NCBI GenBank assembly: GCA_048013815.1
Contig: CM106585.1
Location: 23,250,001 to 23,314,000 of the forward strand
Source of the DNA: Setoptus koraiensis
Lineage: Eukaryota; Arthropoda
DNA: 64,000 bases
Reading direction: 5' to 3'
This document shows positions 21,241-33,563 of the stretch, piece after piece. Under the pieces are notes generated by a model. That model did no database searches, was not told the DNA's origin, and saw nothing but the letters and a program-made list of their open reading frames with translations. Both the position numbers and the translations under genes were made by a program. Numbering within the stretch: the stretch's first letter is position 1; every line of letters begins with the position of its first letter.

Positions 21241-24200
21241 ATAATTCAAATAGCATCAGCAGCAGCAGTTACCTTCAGCTGGCAAGACAGGGCGCACCAT
21301 GCACACACGACCAACATACATTATCTTGCATAATTTATAAACCCCCGCAACTCACCTGAGCTGCGCGCCACTTGGCCACAACACGCGGCCGAGCGCAGGT
21401 GAACGCAGTCTGATTGCTGTGGGCGCTTGCGCCTAGCGTCTAGCCGCACTCGACAGTCGCATTTCCGTCTCAAACCGCAGTGAGCGATGTGCGCCAAAAA
21501 CCTGATTACTACGCTCCCCCTTTTTTTTTTCGTCGTAGTTATCTTGTTGTTGTTTTTATTGTCGTCGTTGCGGTTGTTGTAGCTCGCAAATATGGCCAAC
21601 AATAAAACTATTGCTTTTGTTCATTTCGAACAACAATCCAGTTGTTGGTTATTTGTTTGCACCCGGCGAGGGTATCTTGTTACACACAACACCGTGCCTA
21701 ACTAAATTTCATAATTAAATTTTCGCTCTCACTCACTCATTGCACGGTTTAATTAGTTGAATGCAAACAGCAATCATTTATAATTAATGAACGACATTCT
21801 TGATTAACTGCGAGCCTAATTATCTATTATCGTGACCGCTGTCTGTATTCAGCTGTGTCATTGGTCGGCTGTTTTTGTTGCTATTTCTGTTGCTATTTCT
21901 GTCGTTGGCGCGCACAAAAATAAATTTAGCCACTGCAACGACTTATCAACTATTGTCGAGTGACCCACGAAAGAGACTCCAAGCTGGCCAAGCGATGACC
22001 AAGAAATTCAACAAGGAGTTACGGTCGCGATTTGGTCGCTTTTCTGACATCAACGCGACAATTTTGTCACAATCAGAGGGTCAACGATGGTCACAGCAAG
22101 CTCTGTGGCTACATTTTATCTGTGTGTGAGAAAAAAAAAATCTGCTTATTTCTTGATCTTGTCCCTCGTTAGAAACGTGTCCAATATTGAGCCTCATATA
22201 CGTGACCTCTTACTCTCTCTCTCTCTCTGGCTCTCACTATCCAAATATTTTCTTTTACTACCTTTGTTGTGCGCGCTATTGCTGCTCGCTCTATTAGACC
22301 CATTTCTGGCTAAAGCACCCAAGCGACCATCACTGGGCCGACATTTGCACTGGCTGTCTTGTCATAATAATAATAATTCATCCTTGATAATGCCTACATT
22401 ATTGTGTGTCTGTGTCCCATGAACATGACTCGCCTCCAAGGAAAGCACCAAAAAAGAAATATGAAAATATCACTTACATGGCACGAGAATAACGAGAACA
22501 TTTTTAGAGCAAACCATTGAAAACTTTTTCTTCTACTTACAAATATTATATAATGTTAGTCGTGACGTAATACACCGGTGATATGATGATATCATTACGA
22601 TCGCGACACACATGCGCATTATGGAAGCTGTGTTGGCAGTGTTCGTTTCTTCTAAATTCTCGATAATACGCCGCTACTTTTGGGCCCCTTATGTTGGGTC
22701 ATGCGCATTGTCCGTCGCAATGCTATCCGTTCAACGCTATCAGTTGAATTCAGTTTGGTTAGACACACACGCGCTCAAGACCCGATATATCGACTCAAGA
22801 TAACGCTTAATGTTATTATATAAATGGCATTTGCATTGCGACAATGATTACAAGCACACCCAAGCACCCGCAAACAATAATCCAGCATACACACATGAAT
22901 GATATTACATAACTATCTTATCTAGCTTAGTTATCCTATTATTTGATTGTTTTGTTCCTTCGGTGGCGCTCCTTCTTCCATAGCGTCGTTGTCGTTGAAA
23001 GTGACGACAGGTGGAACTGTATCAAGATCTCATTCGCATATTCAGATGACGACAAAGTGTCAAGGTGTTGATTGTGAGAGCGTTCCATCGGACGTCCGCA
23101 ATGTGAGACTGTGTTACGAGCAAAAACAAAGTATTAGTAAATTAGTATTATCAAGTTTGGCTGTCAAGTGAAATAGTAAGTGCACAAAATCACATCTAGA
23201 AGAAAAAGAAAAAATTAAATCGAAGATTATGCAAGACTTGACTGGCGTATAAAATGATGCAAGCGATTACATCGAAGATTAATCACAAGTGATAGAAGAG
23301 AAGAAAGCAATCGCAATTCATGATTAATTATGAAATTAAAAATTGCAATCATCAGTATACTAATTAATCGACCAATTAATCAATTGTATTGAGTAAGCAT
23401 ACAAGTAGTTGCAATATACAAACTTGATTGATGATAGACAACGAGAAAAACCAGTGAGAACAACAATCACATCTATTCGACAATTATATCTAATAACTAG
23501 TCCATGTTGAGACTGCACGTAAACAAGTGTAAGTATTTCGGCATATCCGAATAAAATTCAAAATCTGAATGTGATTGAAATTTGTGAGCCGGCAACCATA
23601 GATTTTGGCAATGCGTAGATCATACGGAACCAATCAACAAATACAGATCACGCCAACAGCCGATTGGGGCCAGCATCATGCTTGCTTAACAGCCAACAGA
23701 TCGACTGCTTCCAATGTCAATTATATTTTTTTCCTCTTCGTTACAAGCTGATGTTAGTGTAACTTGATTCAGCTAGTGTGTGATGTGAATTAAATGAAAC
23801 CACAATTATTTTTGGCAAGCTCCCAATGCTCAAACTATTAATAACAGCAACGACATTCATTACTATGGGTGATGACGGCCATCGAATGGTCAGTCGGTCG
23901 AGTTGATTGTGCACCGATTGTTGGGCTCCGCGCCCCACATAATCTAACGCAATCCGATAGCGTAACCCGAAATTGTCGGAAGCACTGCGATGGAACGGGC
24001 AAGATATATGTGTGACAACTATATTAACTTTTTGTTTGCACTTGCCCCCTTTCCTATGTTTGCTGTTTGTGCTGTCTAGCCAGTGGCTGCAAAACAAAAC
24101 AATTGTGTTCTCACACTTGCCACTACAATTAAAGCATAATATCTCAACTCTGTGCTCAATATAATCTGCTTGTTGTTGAGACTTTTTCGGTAAGACTTTT

Positions 24201-24880
24201 TCGGCGCCTTGCCTGGCTGCAGGCGAGCACAAAACGAGGCTTTAGTCTCATAGTGGCCGACCGATGACCAATTCCAGCAGCAATTGAATCAATTCGAATC
24301 AATAGTTCAATTGTACGAGCAAAAGAAGCCAAACAATGGGCAGCACAATCATTGTTGTGATGCTTCTGCATTAAGGGGCCCCAATAATTGACAATTACCA
24401 TTACAGATGGTAGTGTCGTTGTAATATCAGCGATTCAGCTAGTTAGAATCATTGGTGAGAAAAAGGGGCCAGCGCTAGTGGCGAAGCCGAACGAAACCAA
24501 TAACATGCGACCTGATTAACAAATAACTCATCATCGCGCCCTTGATAAAATAATTCAATAACACAATAATAATATAGTACAGATATAAAATAAGAATATA
24601 ACAATAATTGTGATGATCGCACTGGACAACAACAGCGATTGCAACGGCATTTATAGTGTCTGTTTGCTGCTCGTATTTTGCTGCTCGTTGTGTCGACGCT
24701 GTCTGAAAATCAGGGTCTAGTCTAGTGTGAATGATACAGTGCTTTGCAACATCCGGCTAATGGGGCGACAATTAAGTGAGCCTGTCCAACTGGTCAGTCT
24801 CACGTCAATCAGTGCTGCATCTTATCGTCATCCACTGTTGTCTTTCCATTACTCACTGCAGTGATTCGTTGTTTGTTTTC

Positions 24881-24914
24881 GCTCTCACTCTCTCTCTCTC
24901 TCTCGCTCTCTCTA
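24881..24914. repeat. CT microsatellite
   Basis: CT run with one interruption. Confidence 0.85.
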
Positions 24915-26380
24915 TCGGTTACGCTCCATTTCACTCATACATCTGATACGGCCCAACCGCTGGTCAACACCGGTCCTCTCTCTGACGATTGTCAAACCAA
25001 AAAGAGGCCTCAAAGTATAAGTAGTCTCTTTTTCACTTCAGAGCAAATGCAACGAAAAAAACAAAAAGCAGCAAAAGGACAGCGCACGCTGGCTTGAAAA
25101 TAAAAGCAAAATTGAATTTCATTGTGCCTGCCCATCGTCTGTCCAACAGAATCGTATATTTGCACAGATATCACATCTCATCTCTTGCCTCGAATGATGC
25201 TGCTGGATAATAATGTATCGACAATGTTAATACAAATGTTTGTCACAATTGTCTTTGTTGTCCTTTTTTTCTCTCTTCTCCTCGCTTCGTATTTTGTATT
25301 TCGAACCCATGACAGCACTACTTTGTTGTTGTGTTCACTTCCTCTCGCTTGACACTGTCATACTAACGTTTTACAAAATATATTGACTCAATTCATTCTC
25401 TAGCCTCTGTGGCCTGTTGGCAACTCAATCGATCTTACAATTGCTACAAAGCAAATGACTTGCATTGACATTTGAAATTATTTTACAACACGTTACAGTG
25501 AATTTGTCAGTCTTGTTTTTATTGTTTTGGCGCTCATTTCATCTCATCACTTAATCTGCTTTTGAGAAAATTTATAACAAACTGTCATAGGGTGTCACTT
25601 TTTTGTTTTGTTTCAATTGTCATTGACAGCTCGCACAGTTAGTTAGATTGACACACTTGTTCCTCGTGTCGCTAACACCACAATTTGTTATTGACGCCTC
25701 CACAACACGATTCATCTTGGTAGTTGTGTCGTTGAAGTGCTGACTGCAACTACATATGATGTAATATGTACACTTCAATAGAGCAGATTTAATAAATCAC
25801 ACACATAACAGTACGCATCCTCGATTGAATAATTTTTCTAATTTGTTTGCTCATATCTATTCATTCGCATATCTCCATTGGACACTGTATAGCCAGTAGT
25901 ATCAACATTTGGAAAATCTCTAGTTGCGTACAATTTTCATTTTTTTTCAGCAAAATTTCAGATTCGATCTCAAATTTACGTCCAAAATTCAATTTACAGC
26001 TCACATTCAGCTCGAATTCACAATTGTCAGTTTTATTAATTTCGAGCCCATGCGAGCAATACGATGCACAATTGAGGCGAGATAAGTGACAGATGCGACC
26101 CATCGGCTGCACTATTTTGGGCGACCAAATTCAACAAAAAATGTAAAATGTTCGACATTGGTCTGTTCATATGCTATCCGGTTCGACTTGGCGTTCTTTT
26201 CAATTTAATTCCATGCGAGTAATTAGTTCATTTTACATATTGTTTACAAGCTGCGCATTGAATTCTAACAGCTCATCACAGTTTTTTCTCCGAGATTCCA
26301 GTGACATATGTAAGACAGAACAAGCTGAAAAAGCAACCACTAATTTTTAGCGTCACTACGATATCAACTTGATTATTTAG

Positions 26381-26389
26381 AGATGGCGC
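26381..26389 (+). promoter_or_regulatory. AGATGGCGC motif
   Basis: Exact copy of the recurring 9-mer, here far from any recognised start codon. Confidence 0.3.
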
Positions 26390-27282
26390 TAGACAGACTA
26401 GCGAACAAATGAAATTTCGGATGGATGGATTTTTGTCTCGATGAGTGGCTTGCATCTAAATTTATAATATAGAAGTGCAGAAGATAAATCGTGAAATTGC
26501 GCGACAAATTGTGTGGCATGTCACAATAATTGTGTTACCAATATTACGTAACAAGCACGTAGTGTGATGGGCATTTGCACCACAACACAAATGAAGACAT
26601 TGTCGATATGTTGCAATCATTAAAAGACAATGGTGTGGCAGACTAACTTAAATCCGAGCAATTTCTCCCAAGAATTGCGAGTGTCAGCACGAAAATAAAT
26701 GAAACGAAACTAAACTCTGCGAGACACTATTAATCCTCGTGTGATGGCCATCAGTTTGTGCCCGAGTCACAAGCTGTTCCGTTTGCCCTTTTTGTTTTGT
26801 GCCTTCGCGAGATACCTCACCGTGTAGCAGCGAAATTTCAAAATGACCTCAATCGACCAATCGATTGTTGAAAGGAAGCCAATGATGGATGCCCGCTCAC
26901 TCACTTGCTCGCCGACGAACTCCGGAGCTTAAAGAGATATCGTTGACGCGCATTTGAGGTGAAAATTTCGCCGTTGGTGCAAAGATTTTGTTTTCGCTTT
27001 GTGTTCGCTTTGTTTCAGGGGGGTGGGCGCCAACTTGGTCAGAGGCTCGAGAAATCAGGAAAATAGGAGGGCGCGCTCTCGCCGCTGCAAAGTGTCCATT
27101 GTGGTACTCTGTTTGTGTTTGGTTGATATAAAAGTATCTTTTTGCCTCTTTTCGGGCTCTCAACAGTGAGATAAGTCGCGTTTAAATGAAAATTGGAGCA
27201 AGCGCGGGCCGATACGGCGTTCGCTGGATGCAGCCAGTTCGGTGCATCCAACGAACGCATCATTAGAAGATTCGCTTTAGAG

Positions 27283-27338
27283 TGTTGCCGTTGTTGTTGC
27301 TGTTGCTGTTGTTGTTGCTGTTGCTGTTGTTGTTGCAG
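27283..27338. repeat. TTG/CTG triplet tract
   Basis: Triplet repeat that would read poly-Gln on the minus strand. The surrounding minus-strand frame has no convincing protein character. Confidence 0.85.
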
Positions 27339-28004
27339 AAATGGTTTAGACGCAAGCCACGCTGAATGCGACTTGCGCTGTCTGGTTGCGCTAGCTCTCA
27401 AATCTGGTTGAGTGTGCCCCTTCGAAACAAAGAAACAACAACCAGCAGACAGACAGATTAGAGCGAAGGAATGAGCGAAAGAATTTGCGAAAGAATTCTT
27501 TCTTTTGCAATACAAACAACGGCCAGACAGTTGTTGCAAACAAACAGAGAATTTGCAAACTCTTGCCATTGTTTTGGAGAAAACTTTGCTTTGTGTTGCT
27601 TCCTTTTTTTTGTCTTTGTTTCGGCTTCGCTCGCTTACTCTTGGCCCGTTTGATCTCATGTGATCTCATTAATATTGGATCATCATCATCATCAACTACC
27701 ACTAACCAGCATCCATGCTTGCCGCTGTGAGCGATCTGGTGCTCTCGAGCCCGGCTCAATTCTGTCACTTTCACACTGTTTTAAGCTGTTGTTGTTACAT
27801 TGCAAATGAGCCAACCAGCAACAAAGAGCCACCCTTTGTCAAGCATACATCATAGCGTTTAGCGAGATTGGTGGGCCCACTTTGTCAGCTTTTATCTGGG
27901 TATCTCGGTGGGTATGCCGGGCATGTTGGTGAGTGGGTACTGGTTGTGATGTAGTAGGCTACAAACAGATGATGCAATGCGATTTGCCAACTAGCAAGTC
28001 CCAC

Positions 28005-28074
28005 GACAGCAGCACCAGCAACGACAACAACAACAACAACAACAGCGGCAACAGCAGCGACGACGACGACGACG
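28005..28074. repeat. CAA/CAG/ACG triplet tract
   Basis: CAA and CAG triplets followed by five or more ACG triplets. Confidence 0.85.
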
Positions 28075-29517
28075 ATCTAAAGTAGACACACAATTTAATT
28101 GAATTCATCGCAACGCGGTTCCGTATAAATATATACGTGCAGCAAATAGCGCCGTTATATGCAAATTGAGGCCCATGAAAAATTATCCTAGCCTCTGGTG
28201 CGTGCCTATTGGAACGATTTTGCTCTGCTTGTGAGCCGCGCTGGCTGAGCTAAACAAACTCAATAATAATAAACACCATATTTGCACAACAGCCAGCCGG
28301 CCAGCCAAGCGACGAGCCGGTGTTCGTCTCGAACAGGTGTAGTAACGGATGGTTAAACTCGTGTATAAATGCGAGCAACTTTATTGTGTTCAATTTGATA
28401 TTTTATCAATTGAATCGCCTCTAACCAACATGTCAACTCAATGCGTCACCCAACAAAACTACTATTTCTCCTCTACCTAAATACATATAGGTATTCTGTT
28501 CTTTGCCTCGGGCTAGCTCGCAAGCATCATCGCTAACATAATCATCGTGTTAGCTATAATGTAACGTATTTAGTTATGTAATAAGCAACTGTTCAGTCAG
28601 TTTTGAAACATATTTTGACATGTTCACACAAACACGGCGCTTCTAATCATGTATACATAATGATGTTATAAATTGAGCACCGCCACTGCGACTGCTTAGA
28701 CAATTCTTGCTCATTTGGCACTCACGTAGCGCTTGTTTGATGGGCCCAATATTCATTTATCGTCACCATTTTAGCATTCTCACTTAACTCGTGCGCCATT
28801 TCGTGGTCGTTGTGACTCAACTGCAACGCAACACATTTAAATATCGGGATATTTGAATCTGGATATGCTGTTATCTCTGTTTAACTGCTTTAATATTTGC
28901 ACTCTCTCCCTCGATTCTTTTATGCTTATCCATTTGTGCAGGCCGCTGTAGCCGTAGATTGTTGACCATATCAAATATATCGCTATTGGCTGGCGCCGAG
29001 TGAGTCGCCAGAGGATGTCATCGGATCATATTATCATTAATCATTTCTGGTCACAGTGTTTCTTTGGGACGATGTAATGGATCACTGATGTGCGCCATTC
29101 AAATACACACACACACACAAACAAACGACAGCACGAGAAACGAAAATACAAGAGAAGAGATAACAAGAGAAGAGAAACGATAATAAGACATCATTGGCAA
29201 CAATTTGCAAACATTTGGATCATCATTACCAGCCATCGTGAGCTGAATAGGCGGCCGGCGAGTTCAGTTTTGTTCTTGCCCATGGATCGCAACAGATATC
29301 GTTATGGTGGATATTGTTTGTTGGGCATTAAATTGAAAAATATTGATCAAAATATCTCATAACGTTGTATATAAACATTGGAAAACATTGCCAGTTTCAT
29401 CGGTTGCATTATACGGTGGCTCGCTTTTTCTGTTGTAATGTGTGATGTGTTGCATCGACAACCAGTTATCACATACGATAATAACTCCAATGGCCTAACC
29501 AGATATATGACAAGATA

Positions 29518-29528
29518 ACACACACACA

Positions 29529-29570
<42 letters not shown>
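29518..29570. repeat. CA microsatellite, about 26 units
   Basis: Nearly pure CA run immediately before the receptor's open first exon. Confidence 0.9.
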
Positions 29571-29571
<1 letters not shown>

Positions 29572-29606
29572 TTGGAATAGGACGTACGAGCTAGCCAGTA
29601 CCATTA

Positions 29607-32600
29607 ATGGGCCTGCAAACAACAACATTAGATAGAGTGGTGGCGAGCCAGTCGTGGTCGCGCTGCCATTACTACCGATCCAAACGAGTTACAGCGCCCC
29701 ATGACGGCCCGAGAGGCAAAAATAAAAAATTCACTACCGAAACAAGTCAGTTAACCAGTCCAGTCTTGTTAGAAAGAAGTAACAAGGCCGCCGCAAGAGA
29801 GCGCTTGGCTCAATTGAATTTAGACGAAATCGCACCAGAATTAATGCGCCAGCATGGCGATCATTATGGCGGCGATCAGCAGAAGGGGGCCCGCGACGCC
29901 AACGACAACACCAACACCAACAGCAACAGCAGCAACAACAGTGGCAACAACAACAGCAACAACAACAGCAACAACAACATTGCTGGCGTTGGCAAGCGAG
30001 CGCGCAAGGAATCGAGCAGCGGCACGTCTTCATTAGCGATTGTTAGGTTGCAAAATGATGATGATCTCATTACAAGTCAGTTGGTGGCACAACAAATAAA
30101 AGTGACCACAAGTTTGTTGGCGGCGCAACCGCCGGCCAGCACCCAAACCGGTCATGCTAGTCATGTAAAAGAAAGAAGCGATTGTGATCAATGGTGTTAC
30201 GCCATTAGAAATAGAAGAAATAGTTTAGCGACGAGTTGTTGTTGTTGCCGTTGTTGCTGGTGTTGTTGTTCATACAACAACAGCGAGCAACAAGATAAGA
30301 ATAATGGACACTCATTTGATTTATTTTTAAATTTGAAACGAGCGCCATCAAAAAGTTGCCACTGGCCAATTCTGGCCGGTTACAGTTGCTGCTACAACAA
30401 CAACAACAACAACGACAACAGTAGCACCAGCAGCAGTATAATGACACAACAACACCAGCAGCCCACAACAATGCGCCAACAAAGGACACTAGCAACCAAA
30501 TCAGTGGCTAACATGGTCAACCGGCCGCGTGAGCCGGATGCCGGCCAACAGGAAGAGACGCCTCGAAGAAAAAGAAAAAAAGACGCGCCAGGCGAGCATC
30601 AGAGCAGTAGCAGCAGCAGCGATGTTACAGCAACTCGCTTGTTTGACAGTTACAATGGAGTTACGACGCTCACCAGCGCCACCAGTGCCACTAACAGCAT
30701 TAACGACAACGACGACGAGATAAGTTCATTTCGAGCCGACTATAGCGACGTTCGCGACTTTATTCGCCTGCGACACCAGCGACAACTGGCCAGCGCGAGT
30801 CGCTGCCGTCCAGCTGGCCCAATTGGTGACAGCAGCAGCATCATCTACTTGTGTCACTGTGTATTGCATGTTATGCTCATGTTGCAAATCACCACCAACA
30901 GTGTTCGTGTTGTCGCGGGCAATAATGATTGCCGGCGTTGCCCGAACTGTTCAGTTGATTCAGTTGGTGGCCTCAGCGATCAAGTGATATCAATCTCGGC
31001 GTGTCCATTGTATCAGCCTGGCCAATTTATGTTTGCTGGCCAACATAAATGGCCCCCTGTTGTTGTTGTTGTTGTTGCTGTTGCTGTTGTTGTGGCCGCT
31101 GTTGCTGTTGTAGCAGCAGTGTGTCCAATTGGCAGCAACAAAAAGAAACACTGTTATTGTTGTCCGACGATAATTCGCAATCACTTTATCGATTGTCACA
31201 GCAGACATAAACATGCCACTGGTAAACAAAGAGATAATGGTGACAGCGAGGCCACAATTAAAATCGACGCACAACTGCCTCCCTTCCAGCACCAGCAACA
31301 ACAACAACTACTAAAGCAACGACAACTGCAGCAACAACAACAAAAGCGACAGCAACAACGACAGCCCGCTCGCCGTTGCTCTGGCGGCGTTATCGTGAGC
31401 CCAACAACGAGTGTTGCCTCGATTTATCCTTCAAGTTATCATTATTACGCAACAGCATTAGTGAGATTAACGGGCGCAAATGATGATGGCAAAATTAACG
31501 GTCAAGCGGCCTCATGTCGCAATCATATTGTTCACGTAGAAAACTTGCCACTTAGGATAGGATTACAAATAGACAATAAAAAGCGGAGCAGCATTGGTTG
31601 TTGTTATCATTACAACGACAACAACAGTGCCTTGCTCACAACGATAATTACCCGACATTACAAGTGGCTAAACCGTCCCAATCAACCACTGATATTGGCA
31701 ATTCACTATTGGTCAGTTGCGCAGCGAGACAGTGATAGCAACAACAGCAGCAGCAACAACAGCAGCGGCAACAACAACGACAACAACAGAAGCAACAACA
31801 ACCGTCCATATGCGACACTGAACGATACGATTGTTGTGCAGCGATTGATTTTTAAGCGCCGTCTCGGCAACGAGCGACCATCTTTCAATGATATTGCTTG
31901 TAACATTTCAGACTGTGTCATGAGTGTCGGACATTGTTGCACTGGTTACAATCTGGTTCGTGCGAAACGACCAAATAACCCCGAATTTGTTATGAGAGGA
32001 ATGGTGGAAAAAGTTTCGTTTGCGATAATTGCCAGTGCAACGTTGATTGTGTTTGCGATAAAAGTAATAGCAACATCGCCAGAGAAAGTAACGGCAACAG
32101 CAACAGCAACAGCTCCAGCAAAAGCAACGGCAACATCGCCAGAGAGGCCCCGACCAAAGAATTCTTCACAACTCTATGTATTGTTCAATGTTGATGAATT
32201 GCTAATGTTGCCGCTGTTACCATTTGTCCACTGCCACAACAACAACAACAACAATTGCGCGCGTTGTTGTTTTATCTCCATTGAGGCCACTACAAACCAT
32301 TTGTGCATTTCATTAGCCACCACTGTCACACTGCGCCAGACTGCAACTAGATTACGGGTGATGCACACGACAACAACGGCACCAACAACAACAGCGACGA
32401 CAACAGCGACGACAACAGCGACAACAACAACGCCAACAACAACCAGCCAAACTCGTGCAATTGGTAGGCACAGAATAAGCGCGCCTGCTGATCAGAGAAC
32501 AATTACGCCACTGGCAACAATGGTAATGGCAAACAGTAGTAAAGTGGCGCCGCCATCGGCCAATGTAAAACAAACGCCGATGAAGTGTCAGTTATCAAGT

Positions 32601-33563
32601 CATCCGACTGCGTTGCGCAATATCCGCTACAATGGCCCCAACTGGTCAGCTAAACAAGACGACGACGGCGACGACGAGCAGCAAATGCGACAGAAGCGCC
32701 ATCGCAATGTCGCTCGCATACGTAGACGGAATAAATTGTGCAAAGTGACCATTGTTGCGCAACAGCAGCAACAACAACAGCACCAACAACAGCACCAACA
32801 ACAGCACCAACAACAACAGCGCCAACAACCACAGCCGAGTGGGCCTGTGTGGCGATGGCACTGCTGTGCAAGTTTGCACCAGTTGGCGGCGAGCATTAGA
32901 TATGGTCAGCAGCATCGCCATCATTATCAGTGCGACTATCAGTGTTGGGGGGATTATTCAAGCCAGCAAGCGGGCCAGTTAAACGACAATTTCAAATTGG
33001 TCCCATTGGCCTCGTTGGGCCCCATTGACCAGTGGTTGCTATTCACTTTTTTCATTGTGTTGTTGCTAGTGTCGGCGCTGCAGCTTGCAACAATGACAAA
33101 TTACATGGTGGTGATTTGTTGTTGTTGTTGCTGTTGTTGCTATTGTTGTTATGTCTCATGTTGGCGCATTTCATCGCGCCCGTTCTGCTCGCGACACTTG
33201 AAGTATCTGAAAAACTGTCCCAAAACTACAAGTGAAACAAGTGATTGTGTTGAAAAACTACAATTGATGCGATTGGTCAAAAATGCTGATATAACGATTG
33301 TGATTTTAGTTGCCTTTGCCACACAAAACAACAAACTCAATGGTGCAAGAGATAACAACAAAGGTAATATTGACATGCTGATGAGCGTATCGCTAACATG
33401 TCGTCAGCGCAAGAGCCAACAACAAAAATCAACGCCAACAACAGCAACCATGCAGCGGGCTGGCAAGCTTGCGCGTGCCAGTGCAGCTCGTGACAGCTCG
33501 TGCGATACCGTTACACAAACCGTTGCAGAGATTACGGGACAATACAAACAACAAAACAAACAA
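29607..33563 (+). CDS. stop-free in-frame extension upstream of the receptor signal peptide
   Basis: 1,319 codons from ATG 29607 (bounded by an in-frame TAG at 29592) run without a stop straight into the receptor frame. No other frame in this stretch is open for more than about 150 codons, which argues that this frame is kept open. Yet the translation looks odd: poly-Asn/Gln/Ser stretches alternate with poly-Val and poly-Cys runs made by GTT and TGT repeats, and there are several hydrophobic segments (FAIIASATLIVFAIKVIA; WLLFTFFIVLLLVSALQLA). A normal signal peptide follows only at codon 1,320 and beyond. It may be a translated N-terminal part made from an upstream start, or leader RNA whose composition avoids stops. 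I cannot decide. Confidence 0.45.

Larger units (their letters stand above)
18463..22930. other. gene-free region, left part
   Basis: No supported gene. Contents: a G run near 19262-19272, a TG microsatellite, a long CAA/CAG tract, and a CA-poor AT-rich background. The open frames here, including the hydrophobic one at about 21875, lack an ATG or depend on repeats. Confidence 0.5.
22931..29606. other. gene-free region, right part: candidate promoter/leader zone of the receptor gene
   Basis: No supported coding gene in 6.7 kb upstream of the receptor's long first exon. Two good donors at 23176 (AAATA/GTAAGT) and 23529 (ACAAGT/GTAAGT) follow a non-repetitive stretch at about 22950-23520 and could mark leader exons. 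Triplet and dinucleotide repeats lie at 24881, 27283, 28005 and 29518, and an exact AGATGGCGC at 26381. The placement of leader exons is speculative. Confidence 0.4.

Noticed and set aside
21875-22129. signal-peptide-like frame LLFLLLFLSLA
   Set aside because: No ATG; the hydrophobic part is a repeated TTGCTATTTCTG word; no homology or splice context.
22612-22803. 63-codon ATG frame
   Set aside because: Short, no domain or promoter context; expected by chance in 12 kb of non-coding DNA.
27039-27774. minus-strand frames with a poly-Gln run upstream of the receptor
   Set aside because: Two overlapping frames are similarly open because of triplet composition, and neither has protein-like conservation signals.
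32627-32924. minus-strand Cys/Leu/Ala-rich frames across the receptor's first exon
   Set aside because: They are complements of CAA/CAG runs in three frames, not proteins.
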